A stretch of DNA of 24,001 nt from Alistipes sp. (GCA_017532885.1 JAFXIS010000091.1:1-24001), one strand, 5' to 3'; positions 1 to 8,284 are shown, numbered from the stretch's first letter. Program-made: numbers and translations. Notes: generated by a model not told the origin, from the sequence alone.

Positions 1-151
1 AGAGTGGCAAGAGCACCAAATCACAACTTTTTATTTAAGTATTATGAAAGAGTCTAACGGGTGTCTAAACGCTATAATTAAAGCAATAGTAATATTTATA
101 ATATTGTTTTTTTTAGCGACGATAATAACAGCTTAACCGCATTTTGAATTC

Positions 152-181
152 TTTGGTTGTGTACCAGCAAAAATAATTTTG
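152..181 (+). promoter_or_regulatory. Putative Bacteroidetes-type promoter of mnmG
   Basis: A TTTG (152-155) and a TAATTTTG (174-181) are separated by 18 bases, which fits the Bacteroidetes -33/-7 consensus (TTTG, TAnnTTTG). The start site would fall near 188, leaving a leader of under 20 bases before the mnmG ATG at 206. The -7 box is formed by the first unit of a GAATTTT heptad repeat (175-199), so a dispersed repeat appears to supply the promoter element. This is an inference from motif and spacing only. Confidence 0.45.
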
Positions 182-199
182 AATTTTGAATTTTGAATT
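175..199 (+). repeat. GAATTTT heptad repeat (family A end) before mnmG
   Basis: About three and a half tandem copies of the heptad TTTTGAA lie directly upstream of mnmG. The same heptad array forms both ends of the larger elements at 2121-2255 and 23851-24001 and occurs alone at 12381-12398, 15759-15786 and 17876-17895. The stretch just before it (GGTTGTGTACCAGC) resembles the inner end of the 2121-2255 element (GGTTATTACCAGC), so this may be a truncated copy of that element. Confidence 0.7.
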
Positions 200-205
200 A
201 GAAAA

Positions 206-2113
206 ATGGCTTTGAGTCAGAGAAATAACGACCTCTATAATTACGACATTATCGTCGTGGGTGCCGGTCACGCAGGTTGCGAGGCGGCATCGGCGGCGGC
301 ACGCCTTGGTTCGCGCACCTTGCTCCTGACGATGGATATGACGAAGATAGCATCGATGTCTTGTAATCCGGCAGTTGGCGGTGTTGCCAAAGGTCAGATT
401 GTCAGAGAGATAGATGCTTTGGGAGGAAAGATGGGCGTAATTACCGACCGCTCGACCATTCAGTTCCGCATGCTCAATCGCTCGAAGGGTGCGGCGATGT
501 GGAGCCCACGCGCGCAGTGCGACAAGGAGCAATTTTCGCAGCTTTGGCGTCGCGAGTTGGAGAACACAGACAACCTCTTTATTTGGCAAGATGCCGCCGA
601 TGGGTTAGTATTCGACCATAGCTCGCAACTTCCTCGCATTGTGGGGGTTACAACACGCATGGGCGTAACATTCAAGGCGCGCGCCGTAATCCTTACATCG
701 GGAACATTCCTTTCGGGGCTCATGCACTGTGGAGCGCAGAGTGCCGAGGGGGGTAGGGCAGGAGATGCCGCATCACATGGTATAACAGAAGCTTTGGTTG
801 CTCTCGGATTCGAGGCGGGACGCATGAAAACAGGTACTCCGGCGCGCATCGACGGCCGCACGATAGACTTTTCATGCTTGGAGATTCAGGAGGGTGACGA
901 AAAACCTTCAAAGTTTTCGTTTTCGGCTGATACTGAGGTGGTTAAGGAGCAAAAACCTTGTTATTTGGTCTACACCTCACCTGAGGTGCACACCACCTTG
1001 CGCGAGGGTTTTCAACTCTCGCCTCTCTTCAATGGCACGATTCACGGCATAGGGCCGCGATACTGTCCGAGCATCGAGGATAAACTGCGCACCTTTGCCG
1101 ATAAGGAGCAGCACCAGCTCTTCCTTGAGCCGGAGGGTCGCAACACCAACGAATACTACATAAATGGTTTCTCGTCGTCGCTGCCTCAGGAGGTGCAGCT
1201 CGCAGCATTGCGTAAAATCCGAGGTTTGGAGCAAGCACATGTCTATCGCCCCGGCTATGCCATTGAATACGATTATTTCCCACCCACGCAGTTGCGACAC
1301 TCTCTCGAAACAAAGCTTGTCGAAAACCTCTACTTCGCAGGTCAGATAAATGGCACAACAGGCTACGAGGAGGCGGCAGCACAGGGTCTTATGGCAGGAA
1401 TAAACGCTCATCGCAAATTGCAGGGTGACGAGGCAATCGTTTTGCAGCGTGACGAAGCATATATCGGAGTGTTGATTGATGACTTAGTGACGAAGGGTGT
1501 CGATGAGCCGTACCGCATGTTTACCTCGCGCGCCGAGTACAGAATCCTGCTTCGTCAGGATAATGCCGATTTGCGATTAACTCCAAAAGGTCGCGAAATT
1601 GGTCTTGTGTCGGATAAAAACTGGGAGAAATTCGTCGAAAAAAAATCACTCGTATTTTCGCTTATTTCCTACGCTCACGCACAGAGTGTAAAAATATCGG
1701 AAATTGAGGGCTACTTAAAAACGCACAATTTTGAGCCACTAAAGCAGGGCAGTAAACTATATTCGCTCATTGCGCGCAATGAATTTTCACTTTTGGATAT
1801 GGCGCGCGAGTTACCACGCCTGAGAAAATTTGTAGAGGAGCAGGGTATAACCGAGGAGGTTTTGGAGCAAGCCGAGATACAAATTAAGTATAAAGGTTAC
1901 ATTGAGCGCGAGAAACTTCTTGCCGAAAAATTGCATCGCCTGGAAAATATTGTCATTCCCGAGGGCTTTGATTTTATGGCAATGAATGCCCTGACCATCG
2001 AGGCAAGACAGAAATTAACGAAGATTCGTCCTCAAACAATAGGGCAGGCGTCTCGCATTCCGGGTGTCAGTCCGGCAGATATTAATGTGCTGCTGATAAA
2101 GTTTGGAAGGTAG
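206..2113 (+). CDS. mnmG: tRNA uridine-5-carboxymethylaminomethyl(34) synthesis enzyme MnmG (GidA)
   Basis: FAD-dependent subunit of the MnmE-MnmG complex, which installs the carboxymethylaminomethyl group on wobble U34 of certain tRNAs in the cytoplasm. The protein is 635 residues, the normal size for the family. It has an N-terminal FAD dinucleotide-binding motif GAGHAG (residues 19-24), the conserved [12 protein letters not shown] segment, and both GidA signatures: [15 protein letters not shown] in the middle and [17 protein letters not shown] further on. The C-terminal helical domain ends in [16 protein letters not shown], typical of the family. The ATG at 206 lies close behind a promoter-like motif. 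It is a single-gene unit, followed by a repeat element and a terminator; mnmE is not in the window. Confidence 0.97.
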   Translation: MALSQRNNDLYNYDIIVVGAGHAGCEAASAAARLGSRTLLLTMDMTKIASMSCNPAVGGVAKGQIVREIDALGGKMGVITDRSTIQFRMLNRSKGAAMWSPRAQCDKEQFSQLWRRELENTDNLFIWQDAADGLVFDHSSQLPRIVGVTTRMGVTFKARAVILTSGTFLSGLMHCGAQSAEGGRAGDAASHGITEALVALGFEAGRMKTGTPARIDGRTIDFSCLEIQEGDEKPSKFSFSADTEVVKEQKPCYLVYTSPEVHTTLREGFQLSPLFNGTIHGIGPRYCPSIEDKLRTFADKEQHQLFLEPEGRNTNEYYINGFSSSLPQEVQLAALRKIRGLEQAHVYRPGYAIEYDYFPPTQLRHSLETKLVENLYFAGQINGTTGYEEAAAQGLMAGINAHRKLQGDEAIVLQRDEAYIGVLIDDLVTKGVDEPYRMFTSRAEYRILLRQDNADLRLTPKGREIGLVSDKNWEKFVEKKSLVFSLISYAHAQSVKISEIEGYLKTHNFEPLKQGSKLYSLIARNEFSLLDMARELPRLRKFVEEQGITEEVLEQAEIQIKYKGYIEREKLLAEKLHRLENIVIPEGFDFMAMNALTIEARQKLTKIRPQTIGQASRIPGVSPADINVLLIKFGR

Positions 2114-2120
2114 TTTTGGG

Positions 2121-2255
2121 AATTCAAAATTCAAAATTATTTAGCTTACGCGCCGAAATAATCTCTAAAATATTAGACTAAAAATGTATATCACTATCAA
2201 TTTTATTTTGCGGTTATTACCAGCCGAAGGTATTTTTGAATTTTGAATTTTGAAT
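2121..2255 (-). repeat. Family A MITE-like element, copy 1
   Basis: The element is about 135 bp, bounded by inverted arrays of AATTCAAAATTC and GAATTTTGAATT. Its reverse complement aligns along its whole length with 23851-24001. Shared core words include CTTCGG, GGTAAT, ATTGATAG, AGTCTAAT, TTTAGAGATTAT and TCGGCGCGT. Two separated copies with terminal inverted repeats and no coding capacity suggest a small non-autonomous mobile element. Both ends read outward into a TAnnTTTG motif: TATTTTTG on + and TAATTTTG on -. It lies between mnmG and the shared terminator. Confidence 0.75.
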
Positions 2256-2256
2256 T

Positions 2257-2293
2257 AAAAAAATCCCGCTTTTTTGAGCGGGATTTTATTTTT
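2257..2293. terminator. Bidirectional intrinsic terminator between mnmG and ilvE
   Basis: A perfect 10-bp stem (2261-2270 AAATCCCGCT with 2277-2286 AGCGGGATTT) closes a 6-base loop. It is followed by a T-rich run on the + strand and by TTTTTTT on the - strand. It lies between the convergent ends of mnmG and ilvE, so it probably terminates both. Confidence 0.9.
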
Positions 2294-2309
2294 GTTCCAC
2301 GGGGAACAC

Positions 2310-3323
2310 TTATTCTACAATCGTAGTCCAGCCAAATTTATCCTCGGCACGACCATACTGTATATCCTGCAAACGATTATAAAGAGCTATACAGGTCTTA
2401 CCAACCTCGCTACCATAATCTATGCGAACATCGTTATCAAGGTCATAAACCGACTCAATAGGAGATATAACTGCTGCTGTTCCGCAAGCGCCAACCTCCT
2501 CAAAAGTTGGCAGCTCCTCGACTGGAATAGGACGCTCCTCAACCTTCAAACCCATATCCTCTGCCAAAACGCGCAAACTCTTATTGGTAATAGAGGGCAA
2601 AATAGACGGAGATTTTGGCGTTACATATGTACCATTTTTAATACCAAAGAAGTTGGCAGCGCCACACTCCTCTATATATTTATGTTCCAAAGCATCCACA
2701 TACATAACATTTGCATATCCCAAATTGTGCGCCTTAGTGCCTGATTTGATGCTGGCAGCATAGTTTCCACCGCATTTTACATCACCTGTTCCACGGGGAG
2801 CAGCACGATCCTGCTCTCGGTCAATAACAACCTTAATAGTCTTCATTCCTCCCTTAAAGTAAGGTCCTACCGGAGAGCAGAAAACCACAAGCATAGCCTC
2901 AGGAGAAGCCTTTACGCCAAGACCAACCTTGGTTCCTATAAGGGTAGGGCGCAAATAGAGTGCAGCGCCCGATTCATAGGGCGGAATATACTCCATATTA
3001 CGCTTTACAACCTCGTAGCAAGCCTCCAAAAACATATCCAAAGGAGGTACAGGCAGGCATAATTTACGGGCTGAAGATTGCAAACGCTTACCATTTTCGT
3101 CAGCTCTAAACAGGCGAACCTTGCCATCTACGCCACGGAAAGCCTTCAATCCCTCGAAAGCCTCCAAACCATAGTGCAGGCAAGATGATGACATATGGAT
3201 AGGAATATACTCATCCGAAGTATACTCTAATTTGCTCCAAACACCATCCTTAAACGATGTTCGTGCGTTAATATCAGACCCATAATAGTCAAATCCAAGC
3301 GAACTCCAATCAATATTTTTCAT
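2310..3323 (-). CDS. ilvE: Branched-chain amino acid aminotransferase
   Basis: PLP-dependent fold-type IV aminotransferase that interconverts leucine, isoleucine and valine with their 2-oxo acids using glutamate/2-oxoglutarate. At 337 residues it matches the larger BCAT subfamily. The probable Schiff-base lysine is K183 in DVKCGGNYAAS, and the conserved HKYIEECGAANFF segment (about 214-226) follows. Substrate-loop words such as HYGLEAFEGLKAFR (about 50-63) are typical. It is the last gene of a minus-strand series: 36 bases separate it from the upstream small lipoprotein and metG lies before that, suggesting one transcript ending at the hairpin at 2257-2293. No other ilv or leu genes are present. 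Confidence 0.95.
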   Translation of the reverse strand: MKNIDWSSLGFDYYGSDINARTSFKDGVWSKLEYTSDEYIPIHMSSSCLHYGLEAFEGLKAFRGVDGKVRLFRADENGKRLQSSARKLCLPVPPLDMFLEACYEVVKRNMEYIPPYESGAALYLRPTLIGTKVGLGVKASPEAMLVVFCSPVGPYFKGGMKTIKVVIDREQDRAAPRGTGDVKCGGNYAASIKSGTKAHNLGYANVMYVDALEHKYIEECGAANFFGIKNGTYVTPKSPSILPSITNKSLRVLAEDMGLKVEERPIPVEELPTFEEVGACGTAAVISPIESVYDLDNDVRIDYGSEVGKTCIALYNRLQDIQYGRAEDKFGWTTIVE

Positions 3324-3359
3324 AATTTCGGTAGGTTGTTAAATCTTTAAGGTATAAGA

Positions 3360-3917
3360 TTACAATTCAGGTTCCTTGGTTCTATCCAGGAAACCCTCCT
3401 CGGTTAATTTCACAGTAAAGGTTGTTGTAGCATGTTCTATAATATACTCCTCGAGAGTATTTTTATTCAAACCCGTAGCATTAGTCGAACCCGAATGAAT
3501 CTCTCCACCAGCCTCAAAAGAACCATCGTCGAAATAACGAGTAATAGAGAATCGCGGAGTGTCACGATGGTCATATGCAATGCCGTCTGCCATGTCGATA
3601 GGATTAGAGTTTCTCTCGTTAATAATCTTTACCGAAATAGAAGATAAAGGTTGTACTCCGGTAAACGAAATTGTAATCCTTCCCTCCTCCTCAGAAGGAA
3701 AGAACTTCACAGGCTCCGTTCCCTCATTAAAAACAACTTCATGAGTTACATCTATGAGGTCGTAAATTTTACCCGAATAGTCATACATAAAGACTATGTC
3801 GGTATGAGTATACTCCGGGCCCTCCTCTACAACTACCTCCTCTTCATGACACGCTATAAAGCTCAAACTCAACATCGTAGCCATAGCAAAAAATCCAAAC
3901 TTCTTAATAAATCCCAT
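3360..3917 (-). CDS. Small predicted lipoprotein of unknown function
   Basis: A 185-residue protein with a basic N-terminus, a hydrophobic segment and a lipobox-like SFIAC with cysteine at position 23, so it is probably a signal-peptidase-II lipoprotein of the cell envelope. An acidic EEEVVVEE stretch follows the cysteine; surface-exported Bacteroidetes lipoproteins often carry acidic residues there, so outer-leaflet display is possible. The rest looks beta-rich, with no motif I recognise. It lies between metG (60-base gap) and ilvE (36-base gap) on the same strand and is likely cotranscribed. Neither neighbour hints at its role. Confidence 0.75.
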   Translation of the reverse strand: MGFIKKFGFFAMATMLSLSFIACHEEEVVVEEGPEYTHTDIVFMYDYSGKIYDLIDVTHEVVFNEGTEPVKFFPSEEEGRITISFTGVQPLSSISVKIINERNSNPIDMADGIAYDHRDTPRFSITRYFDDGSFEAGGEIHSGSTNATGLNKNTLEEYIIEHATTTFTVKLTEEGFLDRTKEPEL

Positions 3918-3977
3918 AAGCCTAAAATTAATCTGTTGTGGTTATTTTGAATTGAGTTTTTCTATAACAATCTTACT

Positions 3978-6023
3978 TTATCCTACAATAGCACCATTAT
4001 TGGTCTTATGCTCGGGTGAGAGCAACTCCAACTTACCAGAAGCATCCTCGGCCATTAAAATCATACCATTTGAAGTGATACCCTTAAGCTCGCGTGGAGT
4101 AAGGTTTACAAGCACAAGTACCTGACGACCAACAAGTTCCTCGGGTGTGAAGTGCTCGGCAATACCCGACACGATGGTACGCTTGTCGATACCTGTATCG
4201 ACCGTTAGCTTAAGGAGCTTCTTTGTCTTGGCAACCTTCTCGGCAGCAAGGATTGTCGAAACACGGATATCCATCTTCTGGAAATCGTCATACGAACACT
4301 CCTCCTTCTGTCCCGTTACATGCTCGGCTGCGGCAGCTGCAGCATTCGCAGCCTTGATATCTGCCAGCTTCTTGAGCTGTGCCTCGATAACATCGTCCTC
4401 AATCTTCTCGAACAAAAGCTCCGGCATACCAATTTCGTGGCCCGCCTCAACCAAATCCATAGCACCCAGACGCTGCCAACCTAATTTATTGATATTCAAC
4501 ATTTTGAGTATCTTTTCAGCAGTGAAAGGCATAAACGGTTCAATAGCCACAGCCACATTTGCCGTAATCTGCAAAGCGATATTGAGAATAGTCTTTACAC
4601 GCTCGGCATCTGTCTTTACAACCTTCCAAGGCTCGGTGTCTGCCAAATACTTATTTCCGATGCGGGCGAAGTTCATTGCATCCTTCAAAGCCTCACGGAA
4701 ACGATAACTCTCGATATTTGCCTCTAAAGAGCCTCTAATTCCGCTCAACTCCTCGATAGTGGCACGATCATACTCCGTAAGAGAACCGAGCGCAGGAACA
4801 GCCCCATTATAATATTTCTGAGTAAGCACCAAAGCACGATTCACAAAGTTACCGAGGATAGCCACCAACTCGTTGTTGTTGCGTGCCTGGTAATCCTTCC
4901 ATGTGAAGTCGTTATCCTTTGTTTCGGGAGCGTTGGCACACAAAACATAACGCAAGACATCCTCCTTACCGGGGAACTCGTCCAAATACTCGTGCAACCA
5001 TACAGCCCAATTCTTCGAGGTCGAAATCTTATCACCCTCCAAGTTCAGGAACTCGTTTGCCGGCACATTTTCCGGAAGGATATACTCGCCATGCGCCTTC
5101 AACATCGATGGGAACACTATACAGTGGAAAACGATGTTATCCTTACCGATGAAGTGTACCATCTTGGTATCCTCGCTCTTCCAATATTTCTCCCAATCGG
5201 GTGTAAGGTCCTTTGTAGCAGAGATATAGCCGATAGGTGCGTCAAACCACACATACAACACCTTACCCTCGGCACCCTCAACCGGAACGGGGATACCCCA
5301 ATCCAAATCGCGACTTACAGCACGCGGCTGAAGGCCCAAATCGAGCCACGACTTACACTGACCATATACATTTGACTTCCACTCCTTGTGACCCTCCAGA
5401 ATCCACTCACGCAGGAAGCCATCATACTCATTCAGCGGCAAATACCAATGTGATGTAGACTTCTTTACAGGCACAGCACCCGAAACCGTAGAGTGGGGAT
5501 TTATCAATTCGTCGGGCGAGAGTGTAGAACCACACTTCTCACACTGGTCACCATAAGCACCCTCACTCTGGCAATGGGGACATGTTCCCATGATATAGCG
5601 GTCGGCAAGGAAGGTCTTAGCCTCCTCGTCGTAATACTGCTCCGAGGTCTGCTCGATGAACTTACCCTCATCGTAGAGCTTGCGGAAGAAATCCGATGCC
5701 GTAACACGATGTGTGGGCGACGAAGTACGCGAATATATATCGAACGACATACCCAAGCGCTTGAAAGCATCCTTGATAATCTCGTGATAACGGTCCACCA
5801 CCTGCTGTGGAGTGATACCCTCCTTGCGGGCTTTGATTGTAATGGGCACACCATGCTCATCACTACCACAAACAGAAATTACATCATGACCATTGAGGCG
5901 CAAATAACGCGCATAGATATCCGAAGGCACATAAACACCCGCCAAATGACCGATATGTACAGGACCATTGGCATAGGGCAGTGCCGATGTTATAAGATAA
6001 CGCTTGAACTCTTTCTTTGACAT
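3978..6023 (-). CDS. metG: Methionyl-tRNA synthetase
   Basis: Class I aminoacyl-tRNA synthetase that charges initiator and elongator tRNA-Met. The HIGH signature is at residues 23-26 (PVHIGHLAG) and the KMSKS loop is KISTSK (332-337). A zinc knuckle with cysteines 148, 151, 161 and 164 matches the E. coli-type MetRS. After the anticodon-binding helical domain, an alanine-rich linker leads to a C-terminal EMAPII/Trbp111-like tRNA-binding domain from about residue 577 ([15 protein letters not shown]) to the end at 681. This is the long, dimerising form. It is the first gene of a metG-lipoprotein-ilvE series. A TACATTTG -7-like box lies at 6057-6050 on the minus strand, about 27 bases upstream of the ATG. 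Confidence 0.97.
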   Translation of the reverse strand: MSKKEFKRYLITSALPYANGPVHIGHLAGVYVPSDIYARYLRLNGHDVISVCGSDEHGVPITIKARKEGITPQQVVDRYHEIIKDAFKRLGMSFDIYSRTSSPTHRVTASDFFRKLYDEGKFIEQTSEQYYDEEAKTFLADRYIMGTCPHCQSEGAYGDQCEKCGSTLSPDELINPHSTVSGAVPVKKSTSHWYLPLNEYDGFLREWILEGHKEWKSNVYGQCKSWLDLGLQPRAVSRDLDWGIPVPVEGAEGKVLYVWFDAPIGYISATKDLTPDWEKYWKSEDTKMVHFIGKDNIVFHCIVFPSMLKAHGEYILPENVPANEFLNLEGDKISTSKNWAVWLHEYLDEFPGKEDVLRYVLCANAPETKDNDFTWKDYQARNNNELVAILGNFVNRALVLTQKYYNGAVPALGSLTEYDRATIEELSGIRGSLEANIESYRFREALKDAMNFARIGNKYLADTEPWKVVKTDAERVKTILNIALQITANVAVAIEPFMPFTAEKILKMLNINKLGWQRLGAMDLVEAGHEIGMPELLFEKIEDDVIEAQLKKLADIKAANAAAAAAEHVTGQKEECSYDDFQKMDIRVSTILAAEKVAKTKKLLKLTVDTGIDKRTIVSGIAEHFTPEELVGRQVLVLVNLTPRELKGITSNGMILMAEDASGKLELLSPEHKTNNGAIVG

Positions 6024-6049
6024 AAGTACATAATATTTCTAATATGAAA

Positions 6050-6057
6050 CAAATGTA
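6050..6057 (-). promoter_or_regulatory. -7-like box upstream of metG
   Basis: On the minus strand this reads TACATTTG, an exact match to the Bacteroidetes TAnnTTTG -7 consensus, 27 bases before the metG ATG. The nearest TTTG upstream is only 13 bases away (6071-6074 on the complement), closer than usual, so the -33 element is uncertain. Confidence 0.4.
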
Positions 6058-6101
6058 CAATATTTTATTGCAAAAAGAAAGATTTTTCGAAATTTTTTAT
6101 T

Positions 6102-6132
6102 GGTTAAGGAATTTAAGGAGTTTAAGGAATAT
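6102..6132 (+). repeat. Family B half-element (9-nt phased)
   Basis: A purine-rich stretch made of 9-base units of the form TTAAGGAAT, matching one arm of the complete inverted elements at 8062-8150, 13251-13346 and 16081-16174. Like the copy at 7645-7671 it runs straight into a GTGTCATG that begins a family F hairpin, so the two families seem to travel next to each other. Confidence 0.6.
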
Positions 6133-6135
6133 AGT

Positions 6136-6281
6136 GTCATGTCGCTAAATTACCTTTACTGCCAAGTTCGTACTTGCGAGGTACAATTCTCAAAGGTAGA
6201 TTCCAATCATTTGAGCAATGATAACTAATGCGCACTTGCGAATCCTTCCGTTACTCAAATGTGGAATGACAAAGTTAAGAC
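6136..6281 (-). repeat. Family F covarying hairpin element, copy F1
   Basis: Read on the minus strand it starts GTCATTCCAC, has a 10-base arm, a 32-base loop, a complementary arm and then GATTGGAATCTACC. The arms on + are 6209-6218 ATTTGAGCAA and 6251-6260 TTACTCAAAT, which pair with one wobble. The flank beyond, with CTCGCAAGTACGAACTTG, matches copy F3 at 7921-8046. The arm sequence is unlike that of F2 or F3 although the flanks and loop length are shared. It lies in the 575-base gap between metG and the DprA-like gene. Confidence 0.75.
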
Positions 6282-6330
6282 TCTCAAAAGAGTTTTCTGT
6301 AAAAATTCGAAGTTTATATAAATTTTTGCT

Positions 6331-6338
6331 TATCTTTG
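6331..6338 (+). promoter_or_regulatory. Putative -7 box for the DprA-like gene
   Basis: TATCTTTG matches the TAnnTTTG consensus in an AT-rich context. It would give a long leader of roughly 250 bases before the ATG at 6599, containing the large palindrome at 6427-6544. No clear -33 TTTG sits at the usual distance, so this is weak. Confidence 0.3.
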
Positions 6339-6426
6339 TAATAGCTTACGGTATATGCCGTTAAGTCATACATATTTGATTGGATATTTTTGACGATTCT
6401 TCAATATCGAAACTTGGCAGTTTTTA

Positions 6427-6544
6427 ACTCATTAGAAGAACGGCAACAAAATATCCACGCAAGGTCGTATATCCTACAACCAATTGGTTTGGTTTGTGCG
6501 ATATATATCCAGCGTGGGTGTTGGTGTTGCTTATTCTAATGAGT
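6427..6544. repeat. 118-bp imperfect palindrome upstream of the DprA-like gene
   Basis: The block folds on itself. Its outer ends are ACTCATTAGAA (6427-6437) and TTCTAATGAGT (6534-6544), CCACGC (6455-6460) faces GCGTGG (6512-6517), and the centre is the perfect palindrome CCAATTGG (6480-6487). Imperfect complementarity runs between these anchors. It could be a long RNA stem-loop in the leader of the next gene or a MITE-like element. Because it covers the first codons of the longest possible reading frame (from 6494), it argues for the later start at 6599. Confidence 0.7.
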
Positions 6545-6598
6545 GGGCAGCCAAGGCCTCGATATTGGATAAGTAAATACGACGCTTGCGCTTTTTTT

Positions 6599-7084
6599 AT
6601 GGAATTTAATGAAAATGAATATAGCGGACCGATAGAGCTGCTCAACCGGGAGCTTGTGGCATTTTTTGCATCGCGAACCTCCACCGACGAAGCACGCACA
6701 CTCGCCCTGAAGTGGGCCGCAGAGGTCTGCCAAACAGAAAAAATCGTCATAAGCGGATTCAACTCCCCTTTAGAGCGCGAGGTTTTGGATTTTCTGCTTG
6801 CACACAACCGCTCGGTTATAGTTGCACTCGGCAGAGGTTTATATCGCAAAATACCCACATATCTACAAACTGCATACGACCGGGGCAGGGTGCTGTTTCT
6901 CTCCTTTCGTAACAACCAAAGGCAATCTCAATCCACAGCGCAGATTCGCAATTGGTTAATAGCATCGCTTGCGCCGGAGATAATTTTTGCACCTTTCAAC
7001 AACAGCAGCATGTTATCCGCAATGCATTATACCTATAAAACATATAACACCCAAAACAAGAGTGTGAAGATTTTGGGCGAGTAG
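6599..7084 (+). CDS. Short DprA/Smf-like Rossmann-fold protein
   Basis: A 161-residue protein from the preferred ATG at 6599; an in-frame ATG at 6494 would add 35 residues, but those lie in a palindrome. It resembles the core of the DprA/Smf (DNA-processing, RecA-loading) family: KIVISGFNSPLEREVLDFLL, then VIVALGRGLYRKIP and GRVLFLSF, which parallel the SG...G.D..AH / VLGCGLD..YP / G.L.SE order in DprA. It is far shorter than true DprA (about 300-370 residues) and lacks the N-terminal SAM-like and C-terminal winged-helix parts. A role in DNA or nucleotide binding is plausible but unproven. It immediately precedes a candidate replication origin. Confidence 0.65.
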   Translation: MEFNENEYSGPIELLNRELVAFFASRTSTDEARTLALKWAAEVCQTEKIVISGFNSPLEREVLDFLLAHNRSVIVALGRGLYRKIPTYLQTAYDRGRVLFLSFRNNQRQSQSTAQIRNWLIASLAPEIIFAPFNNSSMLSAMHYTYKTYNTQNKSVKILGE

Positions 7085-7140
7085 AAGATTCGAAGCCCAA
7101 GAGCCATCCGAAGTAAAGCCGAAAAAATTTGCCAATCAGA

Positions 7141-7590
7141 CTTATCGACAATATTTATTATTATTAATTTTTACTTTTTATATATATAATAAAAGAAGTA
7201 ATAATATATATGCTTGTTAATTGTGTCGATAACTTTTTTCAAGAATATTTTTCGACATATTTTCGGGTGTTTATTATAAGTCTGTTGATAATACAACTTT
7301 TGTTATTTTATTGATTTTTAATTATTTCAACTCTTTTTAAGAATAGGAAAAAATCAATATAAACAATATGATAGAAATATTATCAACATCTTAACACCAA
7401 CTTTTTATAATCAATTGAGGGGTTGAAAAAGTTGAATATCGTGATGAAAACTTTTAATAATTTTCTGCATAAAAATTTGGTTATGCACGACCATATCTCA
7501 TCTTCAAGCAGTTGCTTTTTTGACGGTTTTTCGACACAAAAAGTTATCAACTTTTATCATCAATTTTTCATACAAGTTATCAACACTTTT
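7141..7590. other. Candidate chromosomal replication origin (DnaA-box cluster)
   Basis: A very AT-rich non-coding block with six DnaA-box-like nonamers: TTATCGACA at 7142-7150, its complement at 7224-7232, the complement of TTATCAACA at 7283-7291, TTATCAACA at 7380-7388, TTATCAACT at 7544-7552 and TTATCAACA at 7577-7585. Each differs by one or two bases from the classical TTATCCACA. Between the first two lies a stretch of almost pure A/T (7151-7210) that could serve as an unwinding element. Two further TTTGACAAC words lie at the right end. Box density, mixed orientation and AT content fit an oriC; dnaA itself is not in the window, which is common in Bacteroidetes. Confidence 0.5.
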
Positions 7591-7644
7591 TGACAACTTT
7601 TTGACAACCTGTTTCGATATTTTTAGCAGAGCGCAAGAGTGGAG

Positions 7645-7671
7645 GGGTAGGGAGTTTAGGGATATTAGGGA
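7645..7671 (+). repeat. Family B half-element
   Basis: 9-base phased units of the GGGAGTTTA / GGGATATTA type, the same arm as at 6102-6132, again directly followed by GTGTCATG and a family F hairpin. Confidence 0.55.
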
Positions 7672-7678
7672 AAATAGT

Positions 7679-7752
7679 GTCATGCCACATTAGCGCAAAG
7701 TATTTGTTTGCAGATATATTTTGCATAACCTTGTGCTAATGATTGGCATCCC
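7679..7752 (+). repeat. Family F covarying hairpin element, copy F2
   Basis: GTCATGCCAC, then arm ATTAGCGCAA (7689-7698), a 32-base loop, arm TTGTGCTAAT (7731-7740) and GATTGGCATC. The arms pair with one G-T wobble. The outer stem also shows a compensatory change: ATGCCA/TGGCAT here against ATTCCA/TGGAAT in F1 and F3. Confidence 0.8.
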
Positions 7753-7776
7753 TAACGGCTAACTATTTCGGTAGAG

Positions 7777-7808
7777 ATTCCATTCCTCACTGCGTTCGGT
7801 GGAATGAC
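7777..7808 (-). repeat. Short GTCATTCC...GGAATCTC-type hairpin repeat
   Basis: On the minus strand it reads GTCATTCCACCGAACGCAG and ends GGAATGGAATCTC. It has the same outer architecture (GTCATTCC to GGAATCTC) as families E and F but a much shorter interior. Similar sequences are common in genomes of this group, from general recollection. Confidence 0.6.
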
Positions 7809-7810
7809 AA

Positions 7811-7903
7811 AAGAGCAACCGACGCTGCGGAGCGAGAGCAGAAGCCAAGTCTTGCTTGGATTATGCCGAGCCGCGAGGAGGAAAAGCCTGCGTAGCAGGA
7901 TTA
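7811..7903 (+). repeat. Family C 93-bp repeat, copy 1
   Basis: Identical at all 93 positions to 18508-18600 and present in reverse at 13364-13492 with an insertion. It contains two small hairpins, CCAAG-TCTTG-CTTGG and CCTGC-GTA-GCAGG, each followed by ATTA. Perfect identity over 10 kb suggests recent spread, gene conversion or selection on the sequence. Confidence 0.9.
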
Positions 7904-7927
7904 AAAATGAAAGAGAAGTAAAATTTT

Positions 7928-8046
7928 GTCATTCCACAATTACTGCACGACGCAAGGATGTAGATACGCAGTGGTATGCCTGCAGTAATTGATTGGAATC
8001 TACCTTTGGAAATTACTACCTTGCAAGTACGAACTTGATAGCGAGG
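7928..8046 (+). repeat. Family F covarying hairpin element, copy F3
   Basis: GTCATTCCAC, arm AATTACTGCA (7938-7947), a 33-base loop, perfectly complementary arm TGCAGTAATT (7981-7990), then GATTGGAATCTACC. The downstream flank with GCAAGTACGAACTTG matches copy F1 in reverse. Confidence 0.85.
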
Positions 8047-8061
8047 TTAAAATAAGCGGTA

Positions 8062-8150
8062 GATAAGGAGATTAAAGAGATTAGGGAATTTAGCGCTGAC
8101 ACCATAAAAATTTCCTTAATTTCCCTAAACTCCTTAAATTCTCTATCTTT
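8062..8150. repeat. Family B complete inverted element
   Basis: The left arm is built of 9-base units (AAGGAGATT AAAGAGATT AG...), the centre contains TTTAGCGCTG, and the right arm carries the complementary units (TTTCCCTAA ACTCCTTAA). It can form one long imperfect hairpin of roughly 90 bases. Complete relatives are at 13251-13346 and 16081-16174. Confidence 0.75.
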
Positions 8151-8239
8151 AGATTCTCACGCAATTATTTTTTTCGTCACTCTGAGGGAGCTTTAGCGAC
8201 CGTGAGAGTCTGAAAAAATAATTGCTCAAAATGACGAAT
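8151..8239 (-). repeat. Family E nested hairpin element, copy E1
   Basis: On the minus strand it runs from GTCATTTTGAGC to GCGTGAGAATCT. Arms AATTATTTTTT and AAAAAATAATT (8163-8174 and 8213-8223 on +) enclose an inner hairpin, AGACTCTCACGGTCGC...GAGGGAGC. Copies at 8285-8381 and 15961-16070 keep the flanks but carry a different short arm pair, ACAAC/GTTGT. Confidence 0.75.
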
Positions 8240-8284
8240 TCAAAAAATAATTTTTAATTCTCTTTGCTCTTTGAACTTTCATCT

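Noticed and set aside
2274..2744. Plus-strand open frame opposite the 3' end of ilvE
   Set aside because: It overlaps the terminator and lies wholly within a well-supported aminotransferase gene.
6494..6598. N-terminal extension of the DprA-like protein
   Set aside because: These 35 codons lie in or just after a large palindrome and resemble nothing; the ATG at 6599 begins the conserved part.
7804..7992. Possible 62-codon gene in the repeat region
   Set aside because: It spans family C and part of family F, and its frame is not kept as coding sequence in the other copies.
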